Positions 1 through 8,243 of a stretch of 64,000 bases of DNA are shown here, in pieces (within the stretch, counting starts at the first letter, position 1; each line of letters starts with the position of its first letter). The position numbers and the translations under genes were made by a program. Origin of the DNA: JBBIOI01 sp037443425 (GTDB taxonomy: Bacteria; Desulfobacterota; BSN033; UBA1163); assembly GCA_037443425.1 (NCBI GenBank), contig JBBIOI010000002.1, positions 33,508 through 97,507 of the forward strand, written 5' to 3'. The notes under the pieces are model-generated. The model had not been told where the DNA came from. It was given only the letters and a program-made list of their open reading frames with translations, and ran no database searches.

Positions 1-1
1 G

Positions 2-1036
2 TTTGACATTACTATCTGTTTCCTGGACGAGGAAGGGCCAGTCAGTGAGTTTTACAAGAACGAGGGTTTTCTGGTTTATCATTTAAATTACCACAAACGT
101 TCTTTATTTTGGGTAATATGGGATTTATTGAGGTTCTTAAAGATTGGTAAGTTTGATATTGTTCATATTTATGGTCTGCGGGCGAACCTCTTAGGAAGAG
201 TTTTGGGCAGAATGGTGGGTTGTCGTACCATAGTAACATCGCAGCATAGTATAGATTCTTGGCGTAATAAGTGGCATGTATGGTTGGACCGGATTACATC
301 TCGGTGGGTATCCCTATATATCTCGAATACCTATGCTGCAGCGGAGCGTTTATCCAGCGTAGAATGTATTCCCCGAAATAAGATTAGAGTCATTCAGAAT
401 GGTTTAGATTCCACGCCCTTTGAGTCTGTTTCCCCTGGTCAGGTGCGTTCTTCTTTGGGTATTGATTCAGGAAAACTAGTATTGGTCTGTGTAGCCAATA
501 TGCGAGTAGCTAAAGGGCACGAGGTTTTGCTGGATGCAGTTCATCTTCTAAATAGGGAAGGTTTATCGTTCTATCTCTGGTTAGTAGGGGATGGCGTTTT
601 GCGAAAAGCGATTGAAGCCAAGGTCGAAGAATTGGGACTTTTACAGATCACATGGTTTTTAGGTCAGAGAACTGACATACCAGAGGTCTTAGCTGACTCA
701 GATATTTTTGTATTGGCTTCCTATTGGGAAGGAATGCCTGGAGCAATAATGGAGGCTATGGCAAGTAGATTACCAGTTGTAGCTACACGTGTGGGAGGTA
801 TACCTGAACTGGTAATAGATGGAGAGACAGGTTTTTTGGTTCCACCAAATAACAGAAAAGCCCTTGCTATTGCTTTAGGACGTTTAATGCGTGATACCAG
901 ACTTCGATACCAAATGGGGCAGGCAGGTTACCAACGCATCATCAAGTATTTCCGGTTGGAAGACAAAGTGAGAGAGCAAGAGGAGCTGTACGTCCAGTTG
1001 TTTACCTCTGCTAAAAAAATACAAGTAGTGCGTTGA
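2..1036 (+). CDS. Glycosyltransferase family 4 (5'-truncated by window edge)
   Basis: Retaining GT-B glycosyltransferase, probably adding a sugar to a lipid-linked surface polysaccharide on the cytoplasmic face. The reading frame is open to the first base of the window, so the true start lies outside; the first visible TTG (128) is internal, because the residues before it continue the N-terminal Rossmann half. The C-terminal half carries the nucleotide-sugar site: VANMRVAKGHE in the hinge and the EGMPGAIMEAM stretch with the E-x7-E pair, followed by VGGIPELV. It is the first of a run of same-strand polysaccharide genes. The acceptor and donor cannot be read from the sequence. Confidence 0.88.
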   Translation, partial: FDITICFLDEEGPVSEFYKNEGFLVYHLNYHKRSLFWVIWDLLRFLKIGKFDIVHIYGLRANLLGRVLGRMVGCRTIVTSQHSIDSWRNKWHVWLDRITSRWVSLYISNTYAAAERLSSVECIPRNKIRVIQNGLDSTPFESVSPGQVRSSLGIDSGKLVLVCVANMRVAKGHEVLLDAVHLLNREGLSFYLWLVGDGVLRKAIEAKVEELGLLQITWFLGQRTDIPEVLADSDIFVLASYWEGMPGAIMEAMASRLPVVATRVGGIPELVIDGETGFLVPPNNRKALAIALGRLMRDTRLRYQMGQAGYQRIIKYFRLEDKVREQEELYVQLFTSAKKIQVVR

Positions 1037-1095
1037 AATTAGTTAGTGTTGGTGACCGCTTGGAAGCAATAAATGGCTCTTAACAATTTACTATA

Positions 1096-2304
1096 GTGCC
1101 AAGTACAATTCCAATCGTTCTAATTGTAGGAGGTCCGGACGTAGACGCCCGTCTGGATTTAATGCGGTTTATGCGTAATGAATTCTACTTTATTGCCATT
1201 GGTTCATCTCATGAACTTAATCCCTGCTTTAGGAAAGCTGGTTTTACTTATCATGTTTATCCATTGTCTAGGCAAGTTAATCCTATCAGCGATTTAGTGA
1301 CCATTGGCTACTTATTGAAGCTTTTCAGGCGGCTCCAACCTCAAATTGTTCATACCTTCGATACCAAACCCGCTGTATTAGGTCGGTTGGCTGCTCGTTT
1401 AGCCAATGTGCCTATCGTCATTGGAACCCTGCCTGGACTAGGCTCACTTTATGTCAGTAACAATTTAAGAATTCGTTTAATCCGCTCGGTATATCAACTG
1501 TTACAAAAACTAGCTTGCTATTTTTCTGATGTAACAATCTTTCAGACGCATGGTGATGCTCAAATGTTTATTGCGGAAAGTATTGTACCTAAGAGCAAAG
1601 CAGTGATTATCCCTGGGTCGGGTGTTCGGTGTGATTTATATAATCCAAACCGAGTTTCTCAGATTGAGCAAAAAAAAATACGGGCAGATTTAGGAGTTCG
1701 GGACGATGAAATAGTTATAACTATGGTTTCCCGTCTCATTCGTTCTAAAGGGGTGATGGAATTTGTTAAAGCTGCTAAGACCGTTCGACAGTTCAATCCC
1801 CAAGTAAGCTTTCTACTTGTTGGTCCACTTGATGAGGAAAGTGTGGATCCCCTTACGACAGCGGAGTTATCTGAACTCAAGCAAACAGTTATTTGGGTAG
1901 GTAAACGGAATGATATTTTTAATATTTTAGCGGTATCTGACATCTTTGTTTTACCTTCTTTTTATCGCGAGGGAATTCCTCGTGTTCTGCTTGAGGCAGC
2001 TTCAATGGGTTTGCCAATTGTTACTACGAATTCGCCAGGTTGCAACGAAGTGGTTGAACATGGTGTCAATGGTTTTTTGGTCCCGGTACGTGATCCTAAT
2101 GCACTTGCTGAAGCGATTTCAATTCTGGTCAAAAGGCTAGACTTACGCCTTCGATTTGGAGAAGAGTCCCGACGTCGGGCGGTAGCAAATTTTGATCTTT
2201 CGGTGATTGCGGAACAAACCCGGGCGATTTACCGAGAACTTTTAACCCGCAAGAGGTTGGCACCAGCGGAGGGATGTATTAATGGAGTATCAACGCATTC
2301 TTAA
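1096..2304 (+). CDS. Glycosyltransferase family 4 (402 aa)
   Basis: Second GT-B family glycosyltransferase of the polysaccharide cluster. The start is a GTG; the protein opens with a GT4-like Rossmann strand (IPIVLIVGGPDVDAR), has HTFDTKPAVLGRLAAR in the acceptor domain, the hinge SRLIRSKGVMEFVKAA, and the C-terminal donor motif REGIPRVLLEAASMGLPIV with the conserved E-x7-E pair. Full length for the family. The 3' end overlaps the next gene by 23 bp, so the two are probably co-translated. It resembles glycosyltransferases acting on diacetamido sugars in lipid-linked glycan pathways, but the exact specificity is inference. Confidence 0.88.
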   Translation: MPSTIPIVLIVGGPDVDARLDLMRFMRNEFYFIAIGSSHELNPCFRKAGFTYHVYPLSRQVNPISDLVTIGYLLKLFRRLQPQIVHTFDTKPAVLGRLAARLANVPIVIGTLPGLGSLYVSNNLRIRLIRSVYQLLQKLACYFSDVTIFQTHGDAQMFIAESIVPKSKAVIIPGSGVRCDLYNPNRVSQIEQKKIRADLGVRDDEIVITMVSRLIRSKGVMEFVKAAKTVRQFNPQVSFLLVGPLDEESVDPLTTAELSELKQTVIWVGKRNDIFNILAVSDIFVLPSFYREGIPRVLLEAASMGLPIVTTNSPGCNEVVEHGVNGFLVPVRDPNALAEAISILVKRLDLRLRFGEESRRRAVANFDLSVIAEQTRAIYRELLTRKRLAPAEGCINGVSTHS

Positions 2305-2767
2305 AGCCTACAAGATACGTGAGGCACGAGTCCAGTCCAGGCTATGCTTCTTTGAATACGAAGACATAGCTCATGTTTATCGTGTACACGAACGTTATCG
2401 GGAGACTCTCCGATTGCTCAAGGCGGCTGGCTACCATCCCCTCTCTAATCTGTATATCCTTGACGTAGGCGCTGGCAATGGTAACATGTTGCGTCAGTTT
2501 CTGCAATGGGGTGCCGCGCCGGAACACCTGGCTGGTATTGAACTACGCCCTGAGCCGGTTCAAAAGGCTCTTCACCTCAGTCCTAACGTGGATATTCGCT
2601 GCGGCTCTGCCACTGAGCTTCCTTGGTCCGATGCTTCATTTGACTTGGTGTATCAGCATACTGTTTTCTCCTCTATATTGGATCCGTCTATGAAGCAGCA
2701 GATCACTGCTGAAATGAGAAGGGACTTGCGTCCGGGGGGCAGTGCTATGGTACGATTTCATGTATGA
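2282..2767 (+). pseudogene. SAM-dependent methyltransferase, N-terminal part, frameshifted
   Basis: Class I methyltransferase with motif I ILDVGAGNGNMLRQF (about residues 58-72), the ELPWSDASFDLVYQ region and a post-motif that should read LRPGG followed by a hydrophobic beta strand. Instead the frame slips at a run of six G (2734-2739) and stops after 161 aa. The missing C-terminal part (LWYDFMYDNPRNPD onward) is found at once in the next frame from 2742. A GGAGGG ribosome binding site precedes the ATG. Whether this is a real mutation, a slippage-switchable tract or a sequencing error cannot be decided from one sequence. Confidence 0.8.
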
Positions 2768-4223
2768 TAATCCTCGCAATCCTGACATGCATGGCGTAAG
2801 GGCTGGCAAAATCCGGGCATTCTTCTCGGGATTCGAAATATATTTACGTCGCATCACTCTGGCGCCTTTTATTGCTCGCCGCTTACCTGAATCTGTTTTC
2901 CCTGTCCTCTATCCCTTATTAGCAGTTATCCCACTACTTAGGACGCGCTATCTGGGACTATTGGTGAAACCAAGCGCTGACTGCGGCTTCTTTCCGAGGC
3001 GGTGTGATCGTGTAAAAAAGGGACGTATTCGTAACAATTTTCTTTCATTCTCTCCACCCCTCATTGGCAGGGAAGAAATAGACGAAGTAGTTGACACCCT
3101 GCGCTCCGATTGGGTCACCACGGGTCCCAAAGTGAAACGTTTCGAGGAAGAATTCGCTGGCTTCATTGGTGCGCCGGCGGCTCTGGCCCTCAATTCTGGT
3201 ACGGCTGCCTTGCACGTTGCTTTGGCTACTTTAGGGATTGGCTATGGTGATGCTGTCATTACTACCCCCATGACCTTCTGCTCAAGTGTCCACGTCATCG
3301 AACATGTGGGTGCACGTTCCATCCTGGTTGATGTGGAACGGGATACGCTGAACATAAATCCAGCCAAGATTTTGGATGTCATTAAATCTGAGATCCGAAA
3401 TCCAAAATCTAAAATTAAGGCTATTCTGCCAGTTCACCTCTATGGACACCCCTGCGACATGGACGCCCTCATCGAGATTGCTCGGGAATACGACCTGGCC
3501 ATCATCGAAGATGCCGCCCATGCGCTCCCCGCCAAATATAAAGGCCAATTTATCGGTTCCTTTTCCACATCTTTCCCTTTTCCAGTTCTTACCTGCTTTT
3601 CCTTTTATGCTACTAAGAACTTGACTACTGCTGAAGGAGGAATGTTGACAGGTCCATCTGAACTTATAGAAGAAGCTCGAATTTGGAGTTTGCATGGTAT
3701 GAGTCGTGACGCCTGGAAAAGGTACTCTGCTCATGGATCCTGGTACTACGAGGTTATACGACCTGGTTTTAAGTATAACATGACTGATATTCAGGCGGCT
3801 CTTGGCATACACCAACTGCGAAAACTTCCTCAATTTCAGGCAAGACGTCGAGAAATTGTTAGACGTTATAATGAGGCATTTTCTAAAATCGAGGAACTTC
3901 AAATACCTTTAGAACGGAAAGGGGTAGAGCATGCCTGGCATCTTTATGTAATTCGTTTGAATTTGGAAATGATAAGTATTGATCGCGGGCAATTCATTGA
4001 GGAATTAAAAGCCCGAAATATAGGCACTAGCGTTCACTTCATTCCCATTCACCTGCACCCATATTATCGGGACAAATATGGATATAAGCCCGAAGACTTT
4101 CCTGTAGCCTATCACGAGTATCAAAGAATAGTTTCTCTGCCTTTATACCCACGAATGAGTGATAATGATGTCGATAATGTTATTGAAGCAGTATTAGACG
4201 TAATAAAAAAATACCGGAGATGA
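2742..4223 (+). CDS. Methyltransferase C-terminus fused in frame to DegT/DnrJ/EryC1-type sugar aminotransferase
   Basis: This 493-aa frame joins two genes. About residues 1-77 are the displaced C-terminal part of the upstream methyltransferase. From about residue 102 (SFSPPLIGREEIDEVVDTL) it is a PLP-dependent sugar aminotransferase of the DegT/DnrJ/EryC1/StrS family: TTGPKVKRFEEEFA near the start, NSGTAALHVAL for the phosphate cup, the Asp site in EDAAHALPAKYKG and the PLP lysine in FYATKNLTTAEGG (about K292). No stop and no convincing start codon separates the two parts. Two stretches look inserted compared with the family: SEIRNPKSKIK (about 216-226) and TSFPFPV before TCFSFYATK. Its likely role is amination of a UDP-4-keto sugar made by the dehydratase at 4864. 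Confidence 0.82.
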   Translation: MLWYDFMYDNPRNPDMHGVRAGKIRAFFSGFEIYLRRITLAPFIARRLPESVFPVLYPLLAVIPLLRTRYLGLLVKPSADCGFFPRRCDRVKKGRIRNNFLSFSPPLIGREEIDEVVDTLRSDWVTTGPKVKRFEEEFAGFIGAPAALALNSGTAALHVALATLGIGYGDAVITTPMTFCSSVHVIEHVGARSILVDVERDTLNINPAKILDVIKSEIRNPKSKIKAILPVHLYGHPCDMDALIEIAREYDLAIIEDAAHALPAKYKGQFIGSFSTSFPFPVLTCFSFYATKNLTTAEGGMLTGPSELIEEARIWSLHGMSRDAWKRYSAHGSWYYEVIRPGFKYNMTDIQAALGIHQLRKLPQFQARRREIVRRYNEAFSKIEELQIPLERKGVEHAWHLYVIRLNLEMISIDRGQFIEELKARNIGTSVHFIPIHLHPYYRDKYGYKPEDFPVAYHEYQRIVSLPLYPRMSDNDVDNVIEAVLDVIKKYRR

Positions 4224-4837
4224 TTGATTCCATATTTAAGCGATTATTCGATTTGATCATTTCTACTATAGTCATAATAGTTTCTTTACCTCTTTGGCTT
4301 TCCGTAGCAATTGCGATTAAATTTGACTCACCGGGACCAGTTTTTTATCGAGGTAAAAGAGTGGGAAAGAATATGAAGATTTTTTCTATTCTTAAATTTC
4401 GAACCATGCTTGTAAATGCTCCTAATCTTGGACCTGCTATTACTCACTCTGATGATCAAAGAATTACTCCTGTGGGTAGAATCTTGCGTAAGCTTAAGAT
4501 TGATGAAATGCCCCAATTAATCAATGTGCTTAAAGGGGAAATGAGTATAGTAGGTCCCAGACCAGAAGATCCGAAATATGTTGCTTATTACCCCGAAGAA
4601 TATGAACAAATTCTCAAAGTAAGGCCAGGAATGGCCAGTCCTGCTTTCATAAAATACAGACATGAGGAAAAGTTACTTCTAAAAGCGAAGGATAAAATTG
4701 AAAACTTTTATATTACAGAAATTCTTCCTGACAAGCTTCGCTTGGATATTGAATATGCAAAAAATCATTCACTTAAAGGAGATTTGTTTATATTTGTCAA
4801 AGCTGCTTTATCGTTATTTAAAAAAGGGAATAAATGA
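4220..4837 (+). CDS. PglC-like phosphoglycosyl transferase (bacterial sugar transferase)
   Basis: Transfers a phospho-sugar from a UDP-sugar to undecaprenyl phosphate, the first membrane step of glycan assembly. At 205 aa it is the short, monotopic form (compare PglC), without the N-terminal four-helix domain of WcaJ. A single re-entrant hydrophobic segment lies at about residues 10-34, followed by SPGPVFYRGKRVG, KFRTM, and the Asp-Glu catalytic dyad in KIDEMPQL, then VGPRPEDPKYV. The start overlaps the preceding stop by 4 bp (ATGA). Together with the dehydratase and aminotransferase it suggests a diamino-sugar such as a bacillosamine-type residue as the initiating sugar (inference). Confidence 0.92.
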   Translation: MIDSIFKRLFDLIISTIVIIVSLPLWLSVAIAIKFDSPGPVFYRGKRVGKNMKIFSILKFRTMLVNAPNLGPAITHSDDQRITPVGRILRKLKIDEMPQLINVLKGEMSIVGPRPEDPKYVAYYPEEYEQILKVRPGMASPAFIKYRHEEKLLLKAKDKIENFYITEILPDKLRLDIEYAKNHSLKGDLFIFVKAALSLFKKGNK

Positions 4838-4863
4838 GGCTTGTTGGTATAAATTAGGAAGCT

Positions 4864-6885
4864 ATGTATAATCTTTTTCGAAATAAACACTTTTATTTAC
4901 TAGTCTTGCTTGACAGTTTATTGATTGGACTTGCTTATTTTTTAGCTTATCTTTTGCGTTTTGAATGGAATCTTCCAGGTGGGGAAATTAATAATTTTAC
5001 TTCCTCCCTTCCTTATATTATTTTAGCTAAATTATTTATTTTCTATGTTTTTGGTCTTTATCGGGGAATGTGGCGTTATACAAGCTTTATTGATATTTTG
5101 AATATTTTGAAAGCTTCAATAATTTCGTCAGCATTTATTATTTTGATAATTCTTTTTCTTTACCGCTTTCGAGGGTTTTCGCGCTCAGTCTTTGTCATTG
5201 ATTCCTTCTTGACCTTTGTCTTCATTTCTGGCGTTCGGCTTTCCATCCGTCTCTTTCTTTTAAAAAAAGGGTTAAGATTCATTTTTATTAAAGAACCCCT
5301 ATTTTTCAAACCTACTAAGCATAAGAAGAAAAAATTGCTTATTATTGGAGCCGGGGATGCAGGTGAAAAAATTCTTCGGGAAATAATTGATAATCCGAGA
5401 ATCGAGTACAAAGTAGTTGGTTTTCTTGATGATGAGCCTAGAAAGCTGGGAATGAGGATTCACGGTATTCCTGTGCTTGGAACGGTAAATGAGTTGCAAG
5501 ATTTTGCTCGAAAGGGAATGGTTGACGAGATATTAATTGCCATTCCATCTGCAACAGCCAAACAGATGCGTAGAATAGTTGAGGTATGTGAGGCAACAGG
5601 TCTTAAATACAGAACGACACCTGGTATTGGTGAACTTATCAATGGAAAAATCTCTTTTAAGATGGTTAGAGAGGTTTCTTATGAAGATCTTCTTGGACGC
5701 GAGCAGGTGTCAATTGATGTAAAAGAGATTGGTAACTATTTAAAGGACAAGATTGTTCTTGTTACAGGAGCTGGGGGGTCAATTGGTTCAGAACTATGTC
5801 GGCAGATATCTCTTTTTAACCCTAAAGATCTTATTCTATTTGATAAGACTGAAAATAATCTTTTTAACATTGAGATGGAGCTTCGCCAGATGTTCCCCGA
5901 AATTCCAATTTCTCCCATTCTTGGGGATGTTCAAAATAAGAATTATCTTGATAAAGTATTTTCCCACTATAAACCTCAGGTGGTTTTCCATGCTGCGGCT
6001 TTTAAACATGTTCCTATTGTTGAGTTAAACCCATGGGAAGGGGTTTTTAATAACATAATTGGAACCAGGAATATTGTAGAAGTCTCGGTTCAGTATGGAA
6101 CGGAAAGATTTGTATTTATATCTACAGATAAAGCTGTTCGACCGGCTAGCGTTATGGGGGCAACCAAAAAAGTAGGCGAAATGATTACAAGGTACTATGG
6201 GGAAAATCATCATTGCAAATCAAATAGAGGAAGGTTTGTTTCAGTAAGATTTGGTAATGTGATTGGAAGTGAAGGAAGTGTTGTTCATCTATTTAGAAAA
6301 CAGATTGAGAGACTTGGACCAGTAACTGTAACTCATCCAGAGGTGGCTCGTTATTTTATGACTATCTCGGAAGCATGTAGATTAATTTTACAGGCAGGGA
6401 CTATGGGAGATGGAGGGGAAGTATTTATTCTCGATATGGGGTCGCCTATTAAAATAATGGACATGGCTCGTGATCTAATTAAAAGGTCTGGTTTTAGACC
6501 GGATGTGGATATTGAAATTAAAGTGGTGGGTCTTAGACCCGGAGAAAAACTGCAAGAGGAGTTAATTACAGAGGAAGAGGATATTGTTCATTCACCGCAC
6601 AAAAGGATCTTTATCTTAAGACCAAAAAATAAATGTGATGTTGATTGGCTAAATCAGAAAATTGAAGAACTTATACAGTTTGCTATGGTTCAAGATGTCC
6701 TGGGCATTAAATTGAAATTAAAAGAAATCGTTCCAGAATACCAACCAACCTTTTTTGAACAGGTAAATTCCTTTTCTTTTCAGGGGAAAATTCAAGAACT
6801 AATTACAAAAGGAGAAAACTTAGTTCCTTCCCCACAAGAGAAGATATTTGTTTTGCAGTCGGGGGATAAACATGACATTTTATAA
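4864..6885 (+). CDS. CapD/PglF/WbpM-type membrane nucleoside-diphosphate-sugar 4,6-dehydratase
   Basis: Membrane-bound UDP-GlcNAc (or related) 4,6-dehydratase. N-terminal transmembrane helices (about residues 10-135), then a CoA-binding-like Rossmann fold (LLIIGAGDAGEKIL), then the catalytic extended SDR domain with LVTGAGGSIGSELCRQI. The active site FISTDKAVRPASVMGATKK has the Met-x3-Lys form seen in this family instead of Tyr-x3-Lys. Odd feature: the C-terminal tail contains a second, diverged copy of the segment around KLQEELITEEEDIVHSPHKR (about 6547-6640), repeated as KIQELITKGENLVPSPQEK (about 6787-6882), making the protein longer than usual. Last gene of the polysaccharide run. Confidence 0.92.
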   Translation: MYNLFRNKHFYLLVLLDSLLIGLAYFLAYLLRFEWNLPGGEINNFTSSLPYIILAKLFIFYVFGLYRGMWRYTSFIDILNILKASIISSAFIILIILFLYRFRGFSRSVFVIDSFLTFVFISGVRLSIRLFLLKKGLRFIFIKEPLFFKPTKHKKKKLLIIGAGDAGEKILREIIDNPRIEYKVVGFLDDEPRKLGMRIHGIPVLGTVNELQDFARKGMVDEILIAIPSATAKQMRRIVEVCEATGLKYRTTPGIGELINGKISFKMVREVSYEDLLGREQVSIDVKEIGNYLKDKIVLVTGAGGSIGSELCRQISLFNPKDLILFDKTENNLFNIEMELRQMFPEIPISPILGDVQNKNYLDKVFSHYKPQVVFHAAAFKHVPIVELNPWEGVFNNIIGTRNIVEVSVQYGTERFVFISTDKAVRPASVMGATKKVGEMITRYYGENHHCKSNRGRFVSVRFGNVIGSEGSVVHLFRKQIERLGPVTVTHPEVARYFMTISEACRLILQAGTMGDGGEVFILDMGSPIKIMDMARDLIKRSGFRPDVDIEIKVVGLRPGEKLQEELITEEEDIVHSPHKRIFILRPKNKCDVDWLNQKIEELIQFAMVQDVLGIKLKLKEIVPEYQPTFFEQVNSFSFQGKIQELITKGENLVPSPQEKIFVLQSGDKHDIL

Positions 6886-6984
6886 ACCTTAGGGATAGTA
6901 AGCAGATTTTTTCTCTACCTTGTTTATCCTTCCCATATTCGGAGGTCTTTTATTTTTTTAATGAAGGTAGAAATGCAGGGGACC

Positions 6985-7191
6985 TATAATTCAGGTTTTG
7001 TCCGAGCAAGGCTAAACCATACTGGAAAGAGCCCTACTCAATAGAATTTGGGAATTTTTAATTAGATTTATAAAAGATGATTAATATGAGGATATGAGTT
7101 TGCACTCCAAGAACTGAAGAAGTCCTGATAAGCCGATAATAATAAAAATGGTTTAAAGCCTCTGGGTTTTCGGACTCAGGTGCTTTTTTGT
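6985..7191 (+). ncRNA. Candidate structured small RNA with own -10 box and terminator
   Basis: This lies in the 535-bp gene-free spacer after the dehydratase. A TATAAT box (6985-6990) would start RNA near 6997; the -35 is poor. GGCTAAACCAT (7010-7020) pairs with ATGGTTTAAAGCC (7148-7160) to close a domain of about 150 nt with a two-base bulge. Directly after comes a hairpin CTGGGT-TTTCGG-ACTCAG (7162-7179) and a run of six T (7184-7189), which reads as an intrinsic terminator. The family is not recognised. It could also be just a 3' UTR of the dehydratase mRNA. Confidence 0.35.
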
Positions 7192-7200
7192 TTAATCGAA

Positions 7201-7229
7201 TTGAACTTGTTAAAAATATATGATAATAT
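7201..7229 (+). promoter_or_regulatory. Sigma-70-type promoter upstream of surE
   Basis: TTGAAC (7201-7206), a 17-nt spacer, then TAATAT (7224-7229). It sits just after the candidate terminator at 7184-7189 and would transcribe through the tRNA remnant at 7378-7405 into surE, leaving a leader of about 185 nt. It could also be the former promoter of the lost tRNA gene. Confidence 0.4.
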
Positions 7230-7377
7230 AAAAATAATTATGAAAAGGTTGGGGCTTGAAATGGTTGAAGTTAGAATCTTGGAATTGAAAAATCTTAAGG
7301 TGTGTGATATCGCCTTTTGCACAAGGTTTGCACCACATAAAAATTAAGCTAAGTTATTGAAATTATTAGGATTGTAT

Positions 7378-7405
7378 AGAGGTTCAAATCCTCTCGCCCC
7401 GACCA
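7378..7405 (+). pseudogene. 3' remnant of tRNA-Pro (T-arm, acceptor strand and CCA)
   Basis: The 28 nt fold as a perfect T-arm: AGAGG stem, TTCAAAT loop, CCTCT stem, then the acceptor 3' strand CGCCCCG, discriminator A and encoded CCA. This is the 3' end expected of a bacterial tRNA-Pro with a CGGGGCG acceptor. No matching 5' acceptor strand, D-arm or anticodon arm lies upstream within tRNA distance, so only the 3' end is present. Such 3' ends are left behind when an element integrates into a tRNA gene. Confidence 0.75.
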
Positions 7406-7420
7406 TCCTTTTATTGAAAA

Positions 7421-8176
7421 ATGACAGAAAAAAAGAGAATACTGGTTACAAATGATGATGGAATCCATTCTGAAGGGATTCTCATTTTAGCAAAGGCCCT
7501 TGAGAAAGTAGGTGAAGTATACATTGTTGCCCCTGACAGAGAGAGAAGTGCGATAGCTCACTCTCTTACCCTCCATAGACCATTAAGGGTCGAAAAGATT
7601 CGAAAAAATGTCTATTCAGTTGATGGTACACCTGCTGATTGTGTTCACCTTGGAGTTCATGCAATTTTGCCCAAAAGACCTCATTTGATTGTTTCAGGAA
7701 TTAATAAAGGGGGAAATCTTGGGGATGATATCACATATTCAGGAACTGTATCTGCAGCCTTTGAAGGAACGTTATTAGGAATTCCTTCATTCGCCATATC
7801 TATTGTTTCAAGAAGCAATTTTAAATTTATGACTGCAGCAAAATTTGCTCTAAGGGTAGCACGGTTTATTCTGAAGCATGGTCTTCCAAAGGATACTTTG
7901 TTAAATATCAATGTGCCAAATCTTAATGAAAAGGATATAAAATCTTATAAAATCACAAAGCAAGGAAGATGGATACACAATGGAAATGCTGTAATAGAAA
8001 AGGTTGATCCCAGGGGGAAAAAATATTACTGGATTGGAAGTGGAGAATTGATTTTTAATCAAGACAGGGATACAGATTTTGAAGCAGTATCAAATTCTTA
8101 TATCTCAATCACCCCTCTCCATCTTGATTTGACAAATTATGCCTCGATCAGGCAACTGAAGAGATGGAGGATTTAA
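7421..8176 (+). CDS. surE: 5'/3'-nucleotidase SurE
   Basis: Metal-dependent nucleoside monophosphatase (survival protein SurE). The 251-aa protein has all family blocks: the Asp-Asp metal site in ILVTNDDGIHSEG at the N-terminus, VAPDRERSAIAHSLT, VDGTPADCVHLG and the metal/phosphate loop SGINKGGNLGDDITYSGT. Length is normal. No strong ribosome binding site is seen before the ATG. It heads a short housekeeping run (surE, fbp, miaB) on the plus strand, immediately after the tRNA-Pro remnant, so it probably marks the start of core chromosome after a variable region. Confidence 0.96.
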   Translation: MTEKKRILVTNDDGIHSEGILILAKALEKVGEVYIVAPDRERSAIAHSLTLHRPLRVEKIRKNVYSVDGTPADCVHLGVHAILPKRPHLIVSGINKGGNLGDDITYSGTVSAAFEGTLLGIPSFAISIVSRSNFKFMTAAKFALRVARFILKHGLPKDTLLNINVPNLNEKDIKSYKITKQGRWIHNGNAVIEKVDPRGKKYYWIGSGELIFNQDRDTDFEAVSNSYISITPLHLDLTNYASIRQLKRWRI

Positions 8177-8243
8177 ACCTTTAATTGATCTATTCTTAAA
8201 TTTAAGCCTAATTTTTATAAAGATATTAAGAAAGGAGATCGAT

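Noticed and set aside
7010..7189. Cyclic di-GMP-I (GEMM) riboswitch
   Set aside because: GGCTAAACC and AAAGCC plus a hairpin resemble its two ends, but they are 130 nt apart, the GGGACGC core strand is absent and no gene with a suitable start follows directly.
7240..7347. 35-aa plus-strand ORF after the promoter at 7201
   Set aside because: No ribosome binding site, no recognisable composition or homologue in memory, and it lies in an AT-rich spacer.
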